Part shown: piece by piece, positions 23,791 to 32,200 of the stretch
Layout of the letters: each line of letters opens with the position of its first letter
Numbering within the stretch: the stretch's first letter is position 1
Source of the DNA: JAEZDP01 sp964430855
GTDB taxonomy: Bacteria > Acidobacteriota > Vicinamibacteria > Vicinamibacterales > Vicinamibacteraceae
Length of the DNA stretch: 64,000 nt
NCBI GenBank assembly: GCA_964430855.1
Contig: CAYSHC010000009.1
Coordinates: 5,379 to 69,378, forward strand
Reading direction: 5' to 3'
Program-made: the position numbers and the translations under genes
Notes under the pieces: generated by a model
Seen by the model: only the letters and a program-made list of their open reading frames with translations
The model's database searches: none
What the model was told of the DNA's origin: nothing

Positions 23791-25175
23791 GTCCACAGGC
23801 GATCGACATCGTCTACCTGATCTCGGCCGCGCTGTTCATCTTCTCGCTCAAGTGGATGAGCGACCCGAAGACCGCGCGGCGCGCGGTGCTCGCGGGCGTC
23901 GCGGCGATGACGCTGGCCGTCGTCGGCACGCTGCTGCGGGAAGACGTCGTCTCGTACGAGTGGATTGCCGTCGCGTTCGTGATCGGCTGCATCGTCGGCG
24001 TGCCGCTGTCGTGGGTGCCGCTCACGGCGGTGCCGCAGCGGACCGCGCTGTCGCACGCCTTCGGCGGCCTCGCGGCCGGCCTCGTCGGCATCGGCAAGTA
24101 CTACCTGTTCCTGCACGACGGCGACATGACGTCGTTCCGCGCGGGCGCCATCGTCTTCGAGGTGATGTTCGGGCTGCTGACGTGTACGGGCAGCCTCGTC
24201 GCGGCCGGCAAGCTGCAGGAGATCCTGCCGACCCGCCCGGTCACCTACGCGGGCCAGAACATCGTGAACTTCGGGCTGATCGGGGCGGGGCTCGTCATCG
24301 CCATCGCGATCGTCGTGAACCCCGAGCTGCCGTACCTGTTCCCGATCCTCGTGGGCCTGTCGCTCGTGTTCGGCGTGCTGCTCGTGATGCCCATCGGCGG
24401 TGCCGACATGCCGACGGTCATCTCGCTGCTCAACTCGTATGCCGGCCTCGCCGCCGTGGCGATGGGGTTCGTGCTCGAGAACAAGCTGCTCATCGTCGCC
24501 GGCGCCCTCGATGGCTCGTCGGGCCTGATCCTGTCGATCATCATGTGCCGCGCGATGAACCGGTCGTTCACCAACGTGCTGTTCGGCGCGTTCGGGCAGG
24601 TCGCCTCCAGGGCCGGCCAGGCCGAGGAACGCACCATCAAGTCGGCGACGGTCGAGGACACGGCGCAGATTCTCGAGCAGGCCGACCGCGTGGTGTTCGT
24701 GCCGGGGTACGGCATGGCGGTGGCGCAGGCGCAGCACCGCGTGCGCGACGTCTACGAGCAGCTCGCGAAGAAGGGCATCGACGTCCGGTTCGCCATCCAT
24801 CCCGTCGCCGGCCGCATGCCGGGCCACATGAACGTGCTGCTGGCGGAGGCCGAGATTCCGTACGACCAGCTGGTGGAGATGGACGACATCAACCCGGAGA
24901 TGGGGCAGGTGGACGTGTGCGTCATCCTCGGCGCCAACGACGTCGTCAACCCGGCCGCGCGGCACGACAAGAGCAGCCCGATCTACGGCATGCCGATCAT
25001 CGACGCCGACAAGGCGCGGACCGTGATCGCGATCAAGCGGACGATGAACCCGGGGTTCGCTGGCATCGAGAACGAGCTCTACTACGCCGAGAACACGCTG
25101 ATGCTGTTCGGCGACGCGAAGGCCGTGATGGCCGACCTCGCCAAGCAGCTCTCCGGCGAGACGGGCATTCACTAG
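23787..25175 (+). CDS. pntB: NAD(P) transhydrogenase beta subunit PntB
   Basis: The 462-residue protein has about eight to nine transmembrane helices (residues 1-260) followed by the soluble NADP-binding domain III. Domain III carries VVFVPGYGMAVAQAQHRV, FAIHPVAGRMPGHMNVLLAEA, DVCVILGANDVVNPAA and KRTMNPGFAGIENELYY. These match PntB strongly. Its GTG start overlaps the pntAB stop by four bases. With PntAB and a PntAA from elsewhere it would exchange NADH and NADP+ reducing power coupled to protons. Confidence 0.96.
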   Translation: MSPQAIDIVYLISAALFIFSLKWMSDPKTARRAVLAGVAAMTLAVVGTLLREDVVSYEWIAVAFVIGCIVGVPLSWVPLTAVPQRTALSHAFGGLAAGLVGIGKYYLFLHDGDMTSFRAGAIVFEVMFGLLTCTGSLVAAGKLQEILPTRPVTYAGQNIVNFGLIGAGLVIAIAIVVNPELPYLFPILVGLSLVFGVLLVMPIGGADMPTVISLLNSYAGLAAVAMGFVLENKLLIVAGALDGSSGLILSIIMCRAMNRSFTNVLFGAFGQVASRAGQAEERTIKSATVEDTAQILEQADRVVFVPGYGMAVAQAQHRVRDVYEQLAKKGIDVRFAIHPVAGRMPGHMNVLLAEAEIPYDQLVEMDDINPEMGQVDVCVILGANDVVNPAARHDKSSPIYGMPIIDADKARTVIAIKRTMNPGFAGIENELYYAENTLMLFGDAKAVMADLAKQLSGETGIH

Positions 25176-25304
25176 TATCTTGGCGGGCCCCGGCCGCATG
25201 GCCGTCCCGCTCAACCAGGACCGCGAGGACGACAGGGCGGATCGATCGAGCTGAGCGACCGGCGAGCCGCGTCCCGCGCCGTCCCTTCCGTGAGAGGTAC
25301 CGAC

Positions 25305-26141
25305 GTGATCCAACCGTATGCCATCGGGGTCTGCAGCTGGTCGCTGCAGGTCAAGAACGTGCCCGAGCTCCGCGGGTTCCTCGATCAGCTGGGCGTGAAC
25401 GTGATCCAGATCGCGTGCGGCGACCCGCATCACGCGTCGTGGGACGAGGGCGACAGCATGCCCGAGGTGGCAAAGGCCGCCGGCTTCGACATCCACGCGG
25501 CGATGCTGGGCTTCCCGGGCGAGGACTACACCACGCCGCAGACGATCAAGGAGACGGGCGGCTTCGGCAACCCCGCGACCCGCGCCGAGCGCCTCGAGAC
25601 GCTCAAGTGGGGGCTGGCCAGGACGCGCGCCCTCGGCGTCAATCGCCTCATGCTGCACGGCGGCTTCATCCCGGAGCCCGGCGATCCCGGGCGGACGTCG
25701 TTCCTCGACACGCTCGGCCAGGCGGCGTCGCTCGCGAAGGAACAGGGCGTGACGCTGCACCTCGAGACCGGCCAGGAGACGGCCGACCTGCTGCGCCTGA
25801 CGCTCGACGAGCTGGCCTGCGACAACGTCAAGGTCAACTTCGACCCGGCCAACATGCTGCTCTACGACATGGGCGACCCCATCCGGGCCGTCGAGATCCT
25901 CGGCCCGGACATCGCCAGTGTGCACTGCAAGGACGCCTTCCGGCCGACGACGCCGGGTGAGTGGGGCACGGAGGTGCCGCTCGGCGAGGGCGAGGTGAAC
26001 ATGCGGCGTTTCGTCGAGACGCTGAAGAAGGTCGGCTACGCCGGCCCGCTCGTCATCGAACGCGAGGTGGGCGACCAGCAGCAGCGCCTCGCCGACTGCG
26101 CGCACGGCATCAAGGTGCTGCGCGAGATCCTCGCCGGCTAG
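25305..26141 (+). CDS. Cytoplasmic sugar phosphate isomerase/epimerase (TIM barrel)
   Basis: The 278-residue AP2EC/Xyl-isomerase-like TIM barrel has no signal peptide, unlike the two other TIM barrels in the window. Metal-ligand strands are VTLHLETGQE, VKVNFDPANMLLYD and ASVHCKDAF, and the final strand is GPLVIEREVGDQQQRL. The Glu-Asp-His-Glu arrangement fits the family of sugar epimerases/isomerases and keto-sugar lyases. GAGAGG lies about 7 nt before the GTG at 25305; an in-frame GTG at 25290 lacks a ribosome site. It is in the same direction as pntB with a 129-bp gap. Confidence 0.83.
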   Translation: MIQPYAIGVCSWSLQVKNVPELRGFLDQLGVNVIQIACGDPHHASWDEGDSMPEVAKAAGFDIHAAMLGFPGEDYTTPQTIKETGGFGNPATRAERLETLKWGLARTRALGVNRLMLHGGFIPEPGDPGRTSFLDTLGQAASLAKEQGVTLHLETGQETADLLRLTLDELACDNVKVNFDPANMLLYDMGDPIRAVEILGPDIASVHCKDAFRPTTPGEWGTEVPLGEGEVNMRRFVETLKKVGYAGPLVIEREVGDQQQRLADCAHGIKVLREILAG

Positions 26142-26165
26142 CGAGGCCCTGCCTGCCCGGGCAGC

Positions 26166-26202
26166 GGGTCCGCCTTCCGGCCGTATCCGGCCGGGCGGAC
26201 CC
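26166..26202. terminator. Long hairpin terminator between convergent genes
   Basis: GGGTCCGCC (26166-26174) pairs with GGCGGACCC, and an inner CCGGCC/GGCCGG stem closes a GTATCC loop, with a two-base bulge. It separates the TIM-barrel gene from the convergent esterase gene and would work for both. Confidence 0.65.
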
Positions 26203-26210
26203 GGCCCCGC

Positions 26211-27119
26211 TCATCGCAGCACGCCGTGCCGGACGAAGAACCGGCGCATCCGCTCGTAGACGTCGATGCGCTGGTCCAGCGTGCAGCACGCGTAGCCGTG
26301 CCTTCCGCCCGGCGTCGTGACCAGCTCGTTCGGCACGTGCGCGGCGTCGAGCGCCTCGTGGAGGCGGACGGCATGGGAGTACGGCACCGTCTGGTCCTCG
26401 TCGCCGTGGATCGTGAAGACCGGCGGCACGCCCGGTCTGACGTAGGTCAGCGGTGACACGCGGGTCGCGATGCGCTCGCGGTCGGGCGTGCTGCCGAGCC
26501 ACGTCACCGCGAAGGCCCGCAGGTCCGGTCCTTCCAGCAGCCCGTTCACGTCGGTGATGCCGTACCAGTTGACGATCGCCGCGACGGCGGGCTCCTCCGG
26601 GCCGGGACACTGGCGGTCGAGTCCTGCCGACTCCGGGAGCAGTCCCGTCATCAGCGCGAGGTGCCCGCCCGCCGAGTGCCCGGCGACCACGAGCCGCGAC
26701 GTGTCGATGCCGTAGGTCTTCGCGTTGCGGATCACCCAGCGCAGGGCGCAGCGGCAGTCCTCGACGGCCGCCGGCGCGTGCGCGATGCGCGCGAGGCGGT
26801 ACTCGACGTTGACCACGTGCATCCCCATGGCGAGGTACGGCATCAGGGACATGACGCTGCCCTCCTTGACGCCGTTCACCCAGCCGCCGCCGTGGATGAA
26901 GATCACCGTCGGCCGCGCCCGCTGGTCGCCCGCCGGCGAGCCGTCCTCCCGGACGAGATAGAGGTCGAGCTTCGCCTCCCAGTTGCTCGCGGTCAGGTAC
27001 GTGACGTCGGGCACCACGCGCACACCTGGCTCGGATGCGGCCATCCACCGCGTCACGGGATCCTGCGCGAAGGCCGGCGTGGACGTCGCCAGCAGCACCA
27101 GCAGCAACACCAATTTCAT
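26211..27119 (-). CDS. Secreted alpha/beta-hydrolase (HSL/BD-FAE esterase-like)
   Basis: The 302-residue protein has a clear signal peptide (residues 1-18, ending TPAFA). Its alpha/beta-hydrolase domain carries the oxyanion motif FIHGGGW, the nucleophile elbow VAGHSAGGHLAL, an acid in IHGDEDQTVPY and the catalytic His in PGGRHGY. These match hormone-sensitive-lipase/feruloyl- or acetyl-esterase-like enzymes, suggesting deacylation of plant or microbial polysaccharide. The substrate is not determined. It is monocistronic, convergent with the TIM barrel across a long hairpin. Confidence 0.88.
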   Translation of the reverse strand: MKLVLLLVLLATSTPAFAQDPVTRWMAASEPGVRVVPDVTYLTASNWEAKLDLYLVREDGSPAGDQRARPTVIFIHGGGWVNGVKEGSVMSLMPYLAMGMHVVNVEYRLARIAHAPAAVEDCRCALRWVIRNAKTYGIDTSRLVVAGHSAGGHLALMTGLLPESAGLDRQCPGPEEPAVAAIVNWYGITDVNGLLEGPDLRAFAVTWLGSTPDRERIATRVSPLTYVRPGVPPVFTIHGDEDQTVPYSHAVRLHEALDAAHVPNELVTTPGGRHGYACCTLDQRIDVYERMRRFFVRHGVLR

Positions 27120-27136
27120 ACACGGGCTCCTTCGAT

Positions 27137-27226
27137 GGCCGCAGACCGTCCACCGCGGTCCGCTTTGCCGCAGACCGCGAACGGCTTGCCGCTTGCCGCG
27201 GACGGAGAGACCGCGTATCGCGTATC
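27137..27226. repeat. Short tandem repeats in the intergenic region
   Basis: CCGCAGACCG occurs twice (27139-27148 and 27169-27178), GCTTGCC twice in tandem (27184-27197) and GCGTATC twice in tandem (27213-27226). They lie between the esterase gene and a TAG-hairpin repeat. No gene or promoter is evident in this 187-bp gap. Confidence 0.6.
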
Positions 27227-27285
27227 GCGCGGCCCGCCCTGTCGGCCGGGCGCTACGTTACCTGAAGTGCGTCGTGGTGCGCGAA

Positions 27286-27309
27286 GGACGGCTCGGAGAG
27301 CCGTCCCTA
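27286..27309. repeat. TAG-hairpin repeat, copy 2
   Basis: GGACGGCTC-GGA-GAGCCGTCC is a perfect 9-bp stem, immediately followed on the minus-strand gene side by the stop codon (CTA on the plus strand). It reads as TAG-GGACGGCTC-TCC-GAGCCGTCC in the direction of the gene, identical to copy 1. Confidence 0.85.
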
Positions 27310-27839
27310 CCTGATGGACAGGCGTCGCGCGGCGGGGGCGGTGCAGAGGCCGAGCAGCAGCCCGCCGCCGAGGATGATGGCGACGTAGATCAACGCGGTG
27401 ACGATGCCGGGGATTCCGGGGATGCGGCGGATCCAGCCGTCGCTCGCGATGACGGTGGCGCTGGCCAGCATCCACCCGACGGGCGATGCGACGAGCCACA
27501 GCGCCGCGTCGTCGGAGAACCGGCTCAGGAGCGCCCACTGCGCTACCGCCACGACGAGNNNNNNNNNNNNNNNNNNNNNNNNNNNNNNNNNNNNNNNNNN
27601 NNNNNNNNNNNNNNNNNNNNNNNNNNNNNNNNNNNNNNNNNNNNNNNNNNNNNNNNNNGCCTGCGCACGACGGACGCCAGCAGGCGGGCCTGGGCCATCC
27701 CCACGCCGACGCCCATCCCGAGGGCCAGCGGCGACTGCGTCTGCAGGATCCCCAGCGAGTCGACGACGATGATGAAGAGGATCGCGAGCAAGAATCCGGC
27801 GGTCCAGCCGGCGAACGTTCCGAGCACCCAACGCCGCAT
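27307..27839 (-). CDS. Membrane protein of unknown function, interrupted by the assembly gap
   Basis: The N-terminal 60 codons (27839-27660) read MRRWVLGTFAGWTAGFLLAI and a second hydrophobic stretch. The C-terminal 84 codons (27558-27307) contain WLVASPVGWMLASATVIAS and GIVTALIYVAIILGGGLLLG. The two parts lie in different frames only because the 100-N gap has arbitrary length, so this is one gene with at least four membrane helices. The repeated GMGVGVGMAQA(R) style recalls small integral membrane proteins with internal duplication. No function can be assigned. The stop codon is donated by the adjacent hairpin repeat. Confidence 0.6.
27559..27658. other. Assembly gap (100 N)
   Basis: Exactly 100 unknown bases, a conventional placeholder length. 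The real size is unknown. It interrupts the coding sequence of the membrane protein. Confidence 0.99.
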
Positions 27840-27914
27840 GTGTGAGGGAACGTTGACGTGTCGCCGGCCGAACGGCCCGGCCTCGGCTGCCGTGGGCCAG
27901 CGCCCGCGGCGGGC

Positions 27915-29090
27915 TCAGGCGCTGGCGATCTGGTCGAGCGCGGCGAGCAGGGCGTCCACGTCCGCCTCGGTGTTGAAGTAGCCGAAGCTCGCGCGGACGA
28001 GGCCGTCCGGGTGGGTGCCAAGCATCTGGTGACAGTACGGGGAACATTGCAGCCCGGCACGGACCGCGATGTCGAACGACGAGTCGAGGATGGCCGCCAC
28101 GTCCTGCGAGCCGAAGCCCCCGACGTCGAACGCGATGGTCGCCACGCGGTCCGCGGTGCCGCGCGGGCCCCGCACCGTCACGCCCGGAATCTGTGCCAGG
28201 CCGTCGAGGAATCTGGCCGCCAGGGCCGCCTCGTGCTCCCTGATGGCTGCCGGCGTCGTCTCGCCGATGAACGCCAGGCCCGCGCCGAGGCTCGCGATGC
28301 CGACGGTGTTGTGCGTGCCGCCTTCGAGCCTGTGCGGATACTCGTCCGGCTGCACGGGATGCTTCGAGTCGCCGCCGGTCCCACCCTCGCGCCACGGCAG
28401 CAGCGTGACGCGCGGCGAGACGTACAGGCCACCCGTGCCCGGGTACCCGAAGAGCGCCTTGTGCCCGGGGAAGGCCAGCAGGTCGACGTGCGCAGCCTCG
28501 ACGTCGATGGGCTCCACGCCGATCGTCTGCGCCGCGTCCACGAGAAACCACGCGCTGCCGTCGGTACGCTCGCGAACCGCGGCGCCGATCGCGGCAATCG
28601 GCTGCACCGTGCCGAGCACGTTGGACGCGTGCGTGAGCGCGACGAGGCACGTCTCCGGCCGCAGCGCCGCCACCACGTCGTCCACGGAGAGATAGCCGTC
28701 CGTGCTGCTGCCGACGCGCGTCAGCGTGATGGCGCCGTCGGCGGCCAGCTGCTCCAGCGGACGCGACACGGAGTTGTGCTCGAGGACGCTCGTCACGACA
28801 TGCGGTGTGGTCGTGGCGTGCGCCTGCCGCGCGCGGACAGCGCCCTTGATCGCCATGTTGAGCGCGTCGGTGCAGTTGTGGGCGAAGACGACCCGCTCGG
28901 GCGTGCCGCCCGCGCCGATGAACCGCGCGAGCGCGAGGCGTGCCGACTCCACGACCTGGCTGGCCGAGGCGGCCATCCGGTGAGAGCCACGGCCCGGATT
29001 GGCCCCGAGCGTCCGGATGAAGGTCGTGGCGGCGTCGTGCACGACGGGAGGCTTCGGGAACGTGGTCGCCGCGTTGTCGATGTAGATCAT
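27915..29090 (-). CDS. Class V aminotransferase, cysteine desulfurase family (TIGR01977-like)
   Basis: The 391-residue PLP enzyme starts MIYIDNAATTFPKPP, typical of the EF_2568/TIGR01977 desulfurase-like group. It shows HNCTDALNMAIKG, LEHNS(V)SRPL, VDAAQT, the PLP lysine in AFPGHKALFG and a C-terminal catalytic cysteine region AVRAGLQCSPYCHQ. It would release sulfur from cysteine as an enzyme persulfide. The gene lies 17 bp downstream of a ThiF/MoeB-type adenylyltransferase on the same strand, suggesting delivery of sulfur to an activated carrier. No sulfur-carrier gene is adjacent. Upstream in-frame codons are shadow of the ThiF gene. Confidence 0.88.
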   Translation of the reverse strand: MIYIDNAATTFPKPPVVHDAATTFIRTLGANPGRGSHRMAASASQVVESARLALARFIGAGGTPERVVFAHNCTDALNMAIKGAVRARQAHATTTPHVVTSVLEHNSVSRPLEQLAADGAITLTRVGSSTDGYLSVDDVVAALRPETCLVALTHASNVLGTVQPIAAIGAAVRERTDGSAWFLVDAAQTIGVEPIDVEAAHVDLLAFPGHKALFGYPGTGGLYVSPRVTLLPWREGGTGGDSKHPVQPDEYPHRLEGGTHNTVGIASLGAGLAFIGETTPAAIREHEAALAARFLDGLAQIPGVTVRGPRGTADRVATIAFDVGGFGSQDVAAILDSSFDIAVRAGLQCSPYCHQMLGTHPDGLVRASFGYFNTEADVDALLAALDQIASA

Positions 29091-29106
29091 GAGGGACGGG
29101 GACGGC

Positions 29107-30153
29107 TCAGACGCCGATGTACCGCGCGTACAGGCTGCGGGCCACCGACGTATCGCACGTGCCATCGATGATGGCGCGGCCGTCACGGAAGAGCGTCAGG
29201 TCATAGCGGTCGAGGCGACAGCGCAGCAGGAACGCGTTCCGCTGCACGGCCGTCAGCGCCGCCAAGCGGCCGCTGATGGCGTCGAAGTCCACTTCGTGGC
29301 CGTCTGGAAACGAGATCTGCACGGACTCGCGCCCGCAGAGCGTCGTCGTCTGCGACGCGCGCGCCGCCGAGAGGTAGTCGAAGCGGCGCTGGTTGCAGCA
29401 CGGGCACTCGCCGAGGTCGCGCAGCGGGCGCGTCCGGAGCCGCTGGAGGCCCAGATCCCAGGCGTCCACGGCCACCAGGTCTCCGACGACGAGGTCGCGC
29501 TGGCCGGTGAGCAGCTTCAATGCCTCGGCGCACTGCATCGACGAGACGATGTTCACGATGGGGCCGATGATGCCGGTGGTGTCGCCTGTCGGATTGGAGC
29601 CGGGCGGTGCGGAAGGGACGACACACCGCAGGCAGGGCGTCTCGCCCGGCAGCACCGGCATCATCAGGCCGAACGACCCGATGCACGCGCCGTAAATCCA
29701 CGGGCGCCCGTGCGCCAGGCAGGCGTCGTTGACGAGGAAGCGGGTCTCGAAGTTGTCGGTGCCGTCGAGCACGAGGTCTGCGCGGTCGAGGAGGCTCTCG
29801 ACGTTGGCCGGGTTGACGTCGGCGACGATGCCCGTGACCTCGATGGTCGAGTTGATGCGCGCCAGGCGGCGCGACGCGGCGACCGCCTTCGGGAGCGCCT
29901 CGCGCGCGTCGGCCTCGTCGAAGAGCACCTGCCGCTGCAGGTTGCTTTCCTCGACGAAGTCGCGATCGACGATCGTCAGGTGGCCGACGCCCGCGCGGGC
30001 CAGCGTGCTGGCCGACACGGAGCCGAGCGCGCCGCAGCCGACGATGACCACGCGGGCACGCGCGAGCAGCGCCTGGCCGGACGGGCCGATCGGCTCATAC
30101 AGCGCCTGTCTCGAATAGCGTGGGTGTATCGCCGTCACCTTGACTGCGAGCAT
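29107..30153 (-). CDS. ThiF/MoeB/HesA-family adenylyltransferase
   Basis: The 348-residue E1-like enzyme has the nucleotide loop VVIVGCGALGSVSA, the arginine/adenylation segment DRDFVEESNLQRQVLFDE, LVLDGTDNFETRFLVND, and Zn-binding CLRC and CPCC pairs. The region after residue 265 (TTTLCGRESVQISFPDGH) is a MoeB/ThiF C-terminal extension of Gram-positive type rather than a rhodanese domain. It should adenylate the C-terminal Gly of a ThiS- or MoaD-like carrier. Its partner downstream is a desulfurase, together a sulfur-transfer module for thiamin, molybdopterin or a less common thio-cofactor. The true product cannot be stated. Confidence 0.9.
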   Translation of the reverse strand: MLAVKVTAIHPRYSRQALYEPIGPSGQALLARARVVIVGCGALGSVSASTLARAGVGHLTIVDRDFVEESNLQRQVLFDEADAREALPKAVAASRRLARINSTIEVTGIVADVNPANVESLLDRADLVLDGTDNFETRFLVNDACLAHGRPWIYGACIGSFGLMMPVLPGETPCLRCVVPSAPPGSNPTGDTTGIIGPIVNIVSSMQCAEALKLLTGQRDLVVGDLVAVDAWDLGLQRLRTRPLRDLGECPCCNQRRFDYLSAARASQTTTLCGRESVQISFPDGHEVDFDAISGRLAALTAVQRNAFLLRCRLDRYDLTLFRDGRAIIDGTCDTSVARSLYARYIGV

Positions 30154-30212
30154 ACCAACCGGCGCGCGTCATCTGGCCGGCCAGTCGTGTCATGCGGGCG
30201 GCAGGCGCTCGC

Positions 30213-30236
30213 GGACGGCGCGGAGAGCCGTCCCTA
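30213..30236. repeat. TAG-hairpin repeat, copy 3
   Basis: GGACGGCGC-GGA-GAGCCGTCC (one mismatch in the stem) abuts the stop codon of the DUF885 gene, again reading TAG-GGACGG in the gene's direction. It lies downstream of the DUF885 gene and upstream of the ThiF promoter region. Confidence 0.8.
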
Positions 30237-32078
30237 CCTGGACTGGATGTACGCGTCGACGTTCAGGCCGAGCACGTCGAGCGGCACGTTGCCCCCCAGC
30301 ACCACCGTGTCGTTGAAATCGCGCATGTCATACCGGGAGCCGAGCGCCTCCCGGGCGCGCGTCCGCAGGCGGACGATCTCCTGGTGGCCTACCTCGTACC
30401 CGCAGGCCTGGCCGGGCCACGAGCAGTACCTGTCGACCTCGCTGGCGACCTCCTGCGGGTTCGACCCGTTGACGTCGACGAAGAAGCGCACGGCCTGCTC
30501 GCGCGTCCATCGCTTCGCGTGGAGCCCCGTGTCGACGACGAGCCTGCACGCCCGGAAGGCGATCGACTGGAGGTAGCCCAGCCGCCCGACCTCGAAGTCG
30601 TCGTAGACGCCCAGCTCGTCGGCGAGCTGTTCGGCGTAGAGCGCCCACCCTTCCGAGTAGGCGTTGAACGCCAGGATCGACTGGATGAGCGACAGCTTCT
30701 GCGCATACTCCCCCTGCCACACATGGCCCGGGATGGCCTCGTGGTACGTGAGGTCGGGCAGGCTGTAGCGGCTGTGCAGCGAGGTGGTGCGCAGGTTGAT
30801 CCAGAACTTGCCGGGAATGGTGCCGTCGATCGAGCCGGGGCCGCCGTAGGCTGCCGGCGCGCCGGGTTCCTCTTCGGGCGGCAGCCGCCGCACCTCGACG
30901 TTGCCGCGCACGAGCGTCCTGAACGCGCGGGGCAGGCGGGCGCGGATGTCGGCGAGCCGGTCCTCGATCAGCGCGAGGATCTCCTGGCGGCCGGCGTCGC
31001 CGTCGGCAAACTGGTAGCGCGGATCCTTCGCGAGCGCCTGCATCCGCTCGCCCACCGAGCCCGTCGTATAGCCAAGCTTCGCCAGGATGGGCTCCATGCG
31101 CCCGTGCAGCGCCTTCAGCTGGTCGAGGCCCAGCTGGTGCACCTCGTCGGGGCTCATGTCGGTCGTCGTGCCGGCCCGCAGCGCCCAGCGGTAGTACTCC
31201 TCGCCGCGCGGCCTCGCCCACATGCCGGGATCGTCGGTGGCGTCGGCACGTTGCGCCTGCAACTCGTCGCGCTGGCGCTGGAGGGCCGGCGCCACCTCCT
31301 CGACGACGATGCGGCGCGTGCGCTCGACCCAGTCGCCGGGGATGCCTGCCGTCGCGGCGGCGATGACGCCGACGAGGCCCTCGCCCTTGCGCGCGCTCGC
31401 GATCGAGAGATCGAGCTGCGCAATCGCCTTGTCGATGAGGAACGACGGCGGCACGAGCCCGCTGGCCCGCGCGGCGCGGACGCGGTCGAGTTCGCCGTCG
31501 AGCGCCTTCGGATAGGCGGCCACCCGCTGTACCCAGGCCTCCGCATCGCCTGCAGTGCCGACCTGGTGCTCGCTCTCGAGAAAGCGCGGGATGTCGAGGT
31601 AGGCGCCGACGTTCTGGATGACGACGTAGGGCGTGATGCGCCAGCCACCGACGGGCACGTCGCCGTACGGAAAGGCGAATCCGTCGAGCGCGGTGCGGTA
31701 TGCGCTCTTCACCACTTCGACGGCGGTGCGGGTCGCGGGCGACAGCTGGCCGGTGTCGAAAGCGGACGCCCGTTCCAGGTCCGTACGCAGGAGGTCGGCA
31801 AGGGCCTGCTGCCCGGCAGGCGAACGGTCGGCCAGCTGCGAGCGCAGCGTGGCGCGGTCCCCGTTGTCGATCCCCAGCAGCGTCGCCGTCTCGGGCTGCA
31901 GGCGGAGCAGGCGGTCCGCGCACGCCTCGAGGAACGCCTGGGCTTCCGCTTCCGGGCCAGTGGCTGGTGGCGTGCCGTCCGTTGTCGGCCCGGACGTCTC
32001 GCGGCAGGCGGTCAACAGCGGAAGGACGGCAGACGAGGCCAGGGCGGCGACCGCCTGGCGGCGCGTGATGTCGGTCAT
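30234..32078 (-). CDS. DUF885 family lipoprotein, probable zinc peptidase
   Basis: The 614-residue protein has an RR-type leader with a lipobox (TRRQAVAALASS then LLTAC, Cys25), so it is a Tat- or Sec-exported lipoprotein. The DUF885 domain carries the metal motif YHEAIPGHVWQ (HExxxH) and EGWALYAEQLADELGVY, as in gluzincin-like M32-related peptidases. Other family segments are GKFWINLRTTSLHSRYSLPDL (split by the metal motif) and RACRLVVDTGLHAKRWT. It is probably a periplasmic peptidase. The stop TAG is part of the hairpin repeat. A TAGAAT -10-like box sits about 25 nt upstream of the ATG. Confidence 0.88.
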   Translation of the reverse strand: MTDITRRQAVAALASSAVLPLLTACRETSGPTTDGTPPATGPEAEAQAFLEACADRLLRLQPETATLLGIDNGDRATLRSQLADRSPAGQQALADLLRTDLERASAFDTGQLSPATRTAVEVVKSAYRTALDGFAFPYGDVPVGGWRITPYVVIQNVGAYLDIPRFLESEHQVGTAGDAEAWVQRVAAYPKALDGELDRVRAARASGLVPPSFLIDKAIAQLDLSIASARKGEGLVGVIAAATAGIPGDWVERTRRIVVEEVAPALQRQRDELQAQRADATDDPGMWARPRGEEYYRWALRAGTTTDMSPDEVHQLGLDQLKALHGRMEPILAKLGYTTGSVGERMQALAKDPRYQFADGDAGRQEILALIEDRLADIRARLPRAFRTLVRGNVEVRRLPPEEEPGAPAAYGGPGSIDGTIPGKFWINLRTTSLHSRYSLPDLTYHEAIPGHVWQGEYAQKLSLIQSILAFNAYSEGWALYAEQLADELGVYDDFEVGRLGYLQSIAFRACRLVVDTGLHAKRWTREQAVRFFVDVNGSNPQEVASEVDRYCSWPGQACGYEVGHQEIVRLRTRAREALGSRYDMRDFNDTVVLGGNVPLDVLGLNVDAYIQSR

Positions 32079-32102
32079 CGGTCCTCAAACTCCAGCCCGG
32101 TC

Positions 32103-32156
32103 ATTCTACGCGTGCCGCCGAGAGGGGAAGCCTCGGCGCGCGTGGACCTATAGAAT
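32103..32156. promoter_or_regulatory. Divergent promoter region with two TAGAAT -10 boxes
   Basis: TAGAAT occurs on the minus strand at 32103-32108, in front of the DUF885 gene, and on the plus strand at 32151-32156 as TATAGAAT, in front of the Vgb-like gene. The two boxes are about 45 bp apart and face outward. The plus-strand transcript has a GAAGGAGG ribosome site. Confidence 0.5.
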
Positions 32157-32200
32157 GCCGGGAAACGCACTCGGTCCCCCAAGCGAAGGAGGGTGTTTCG

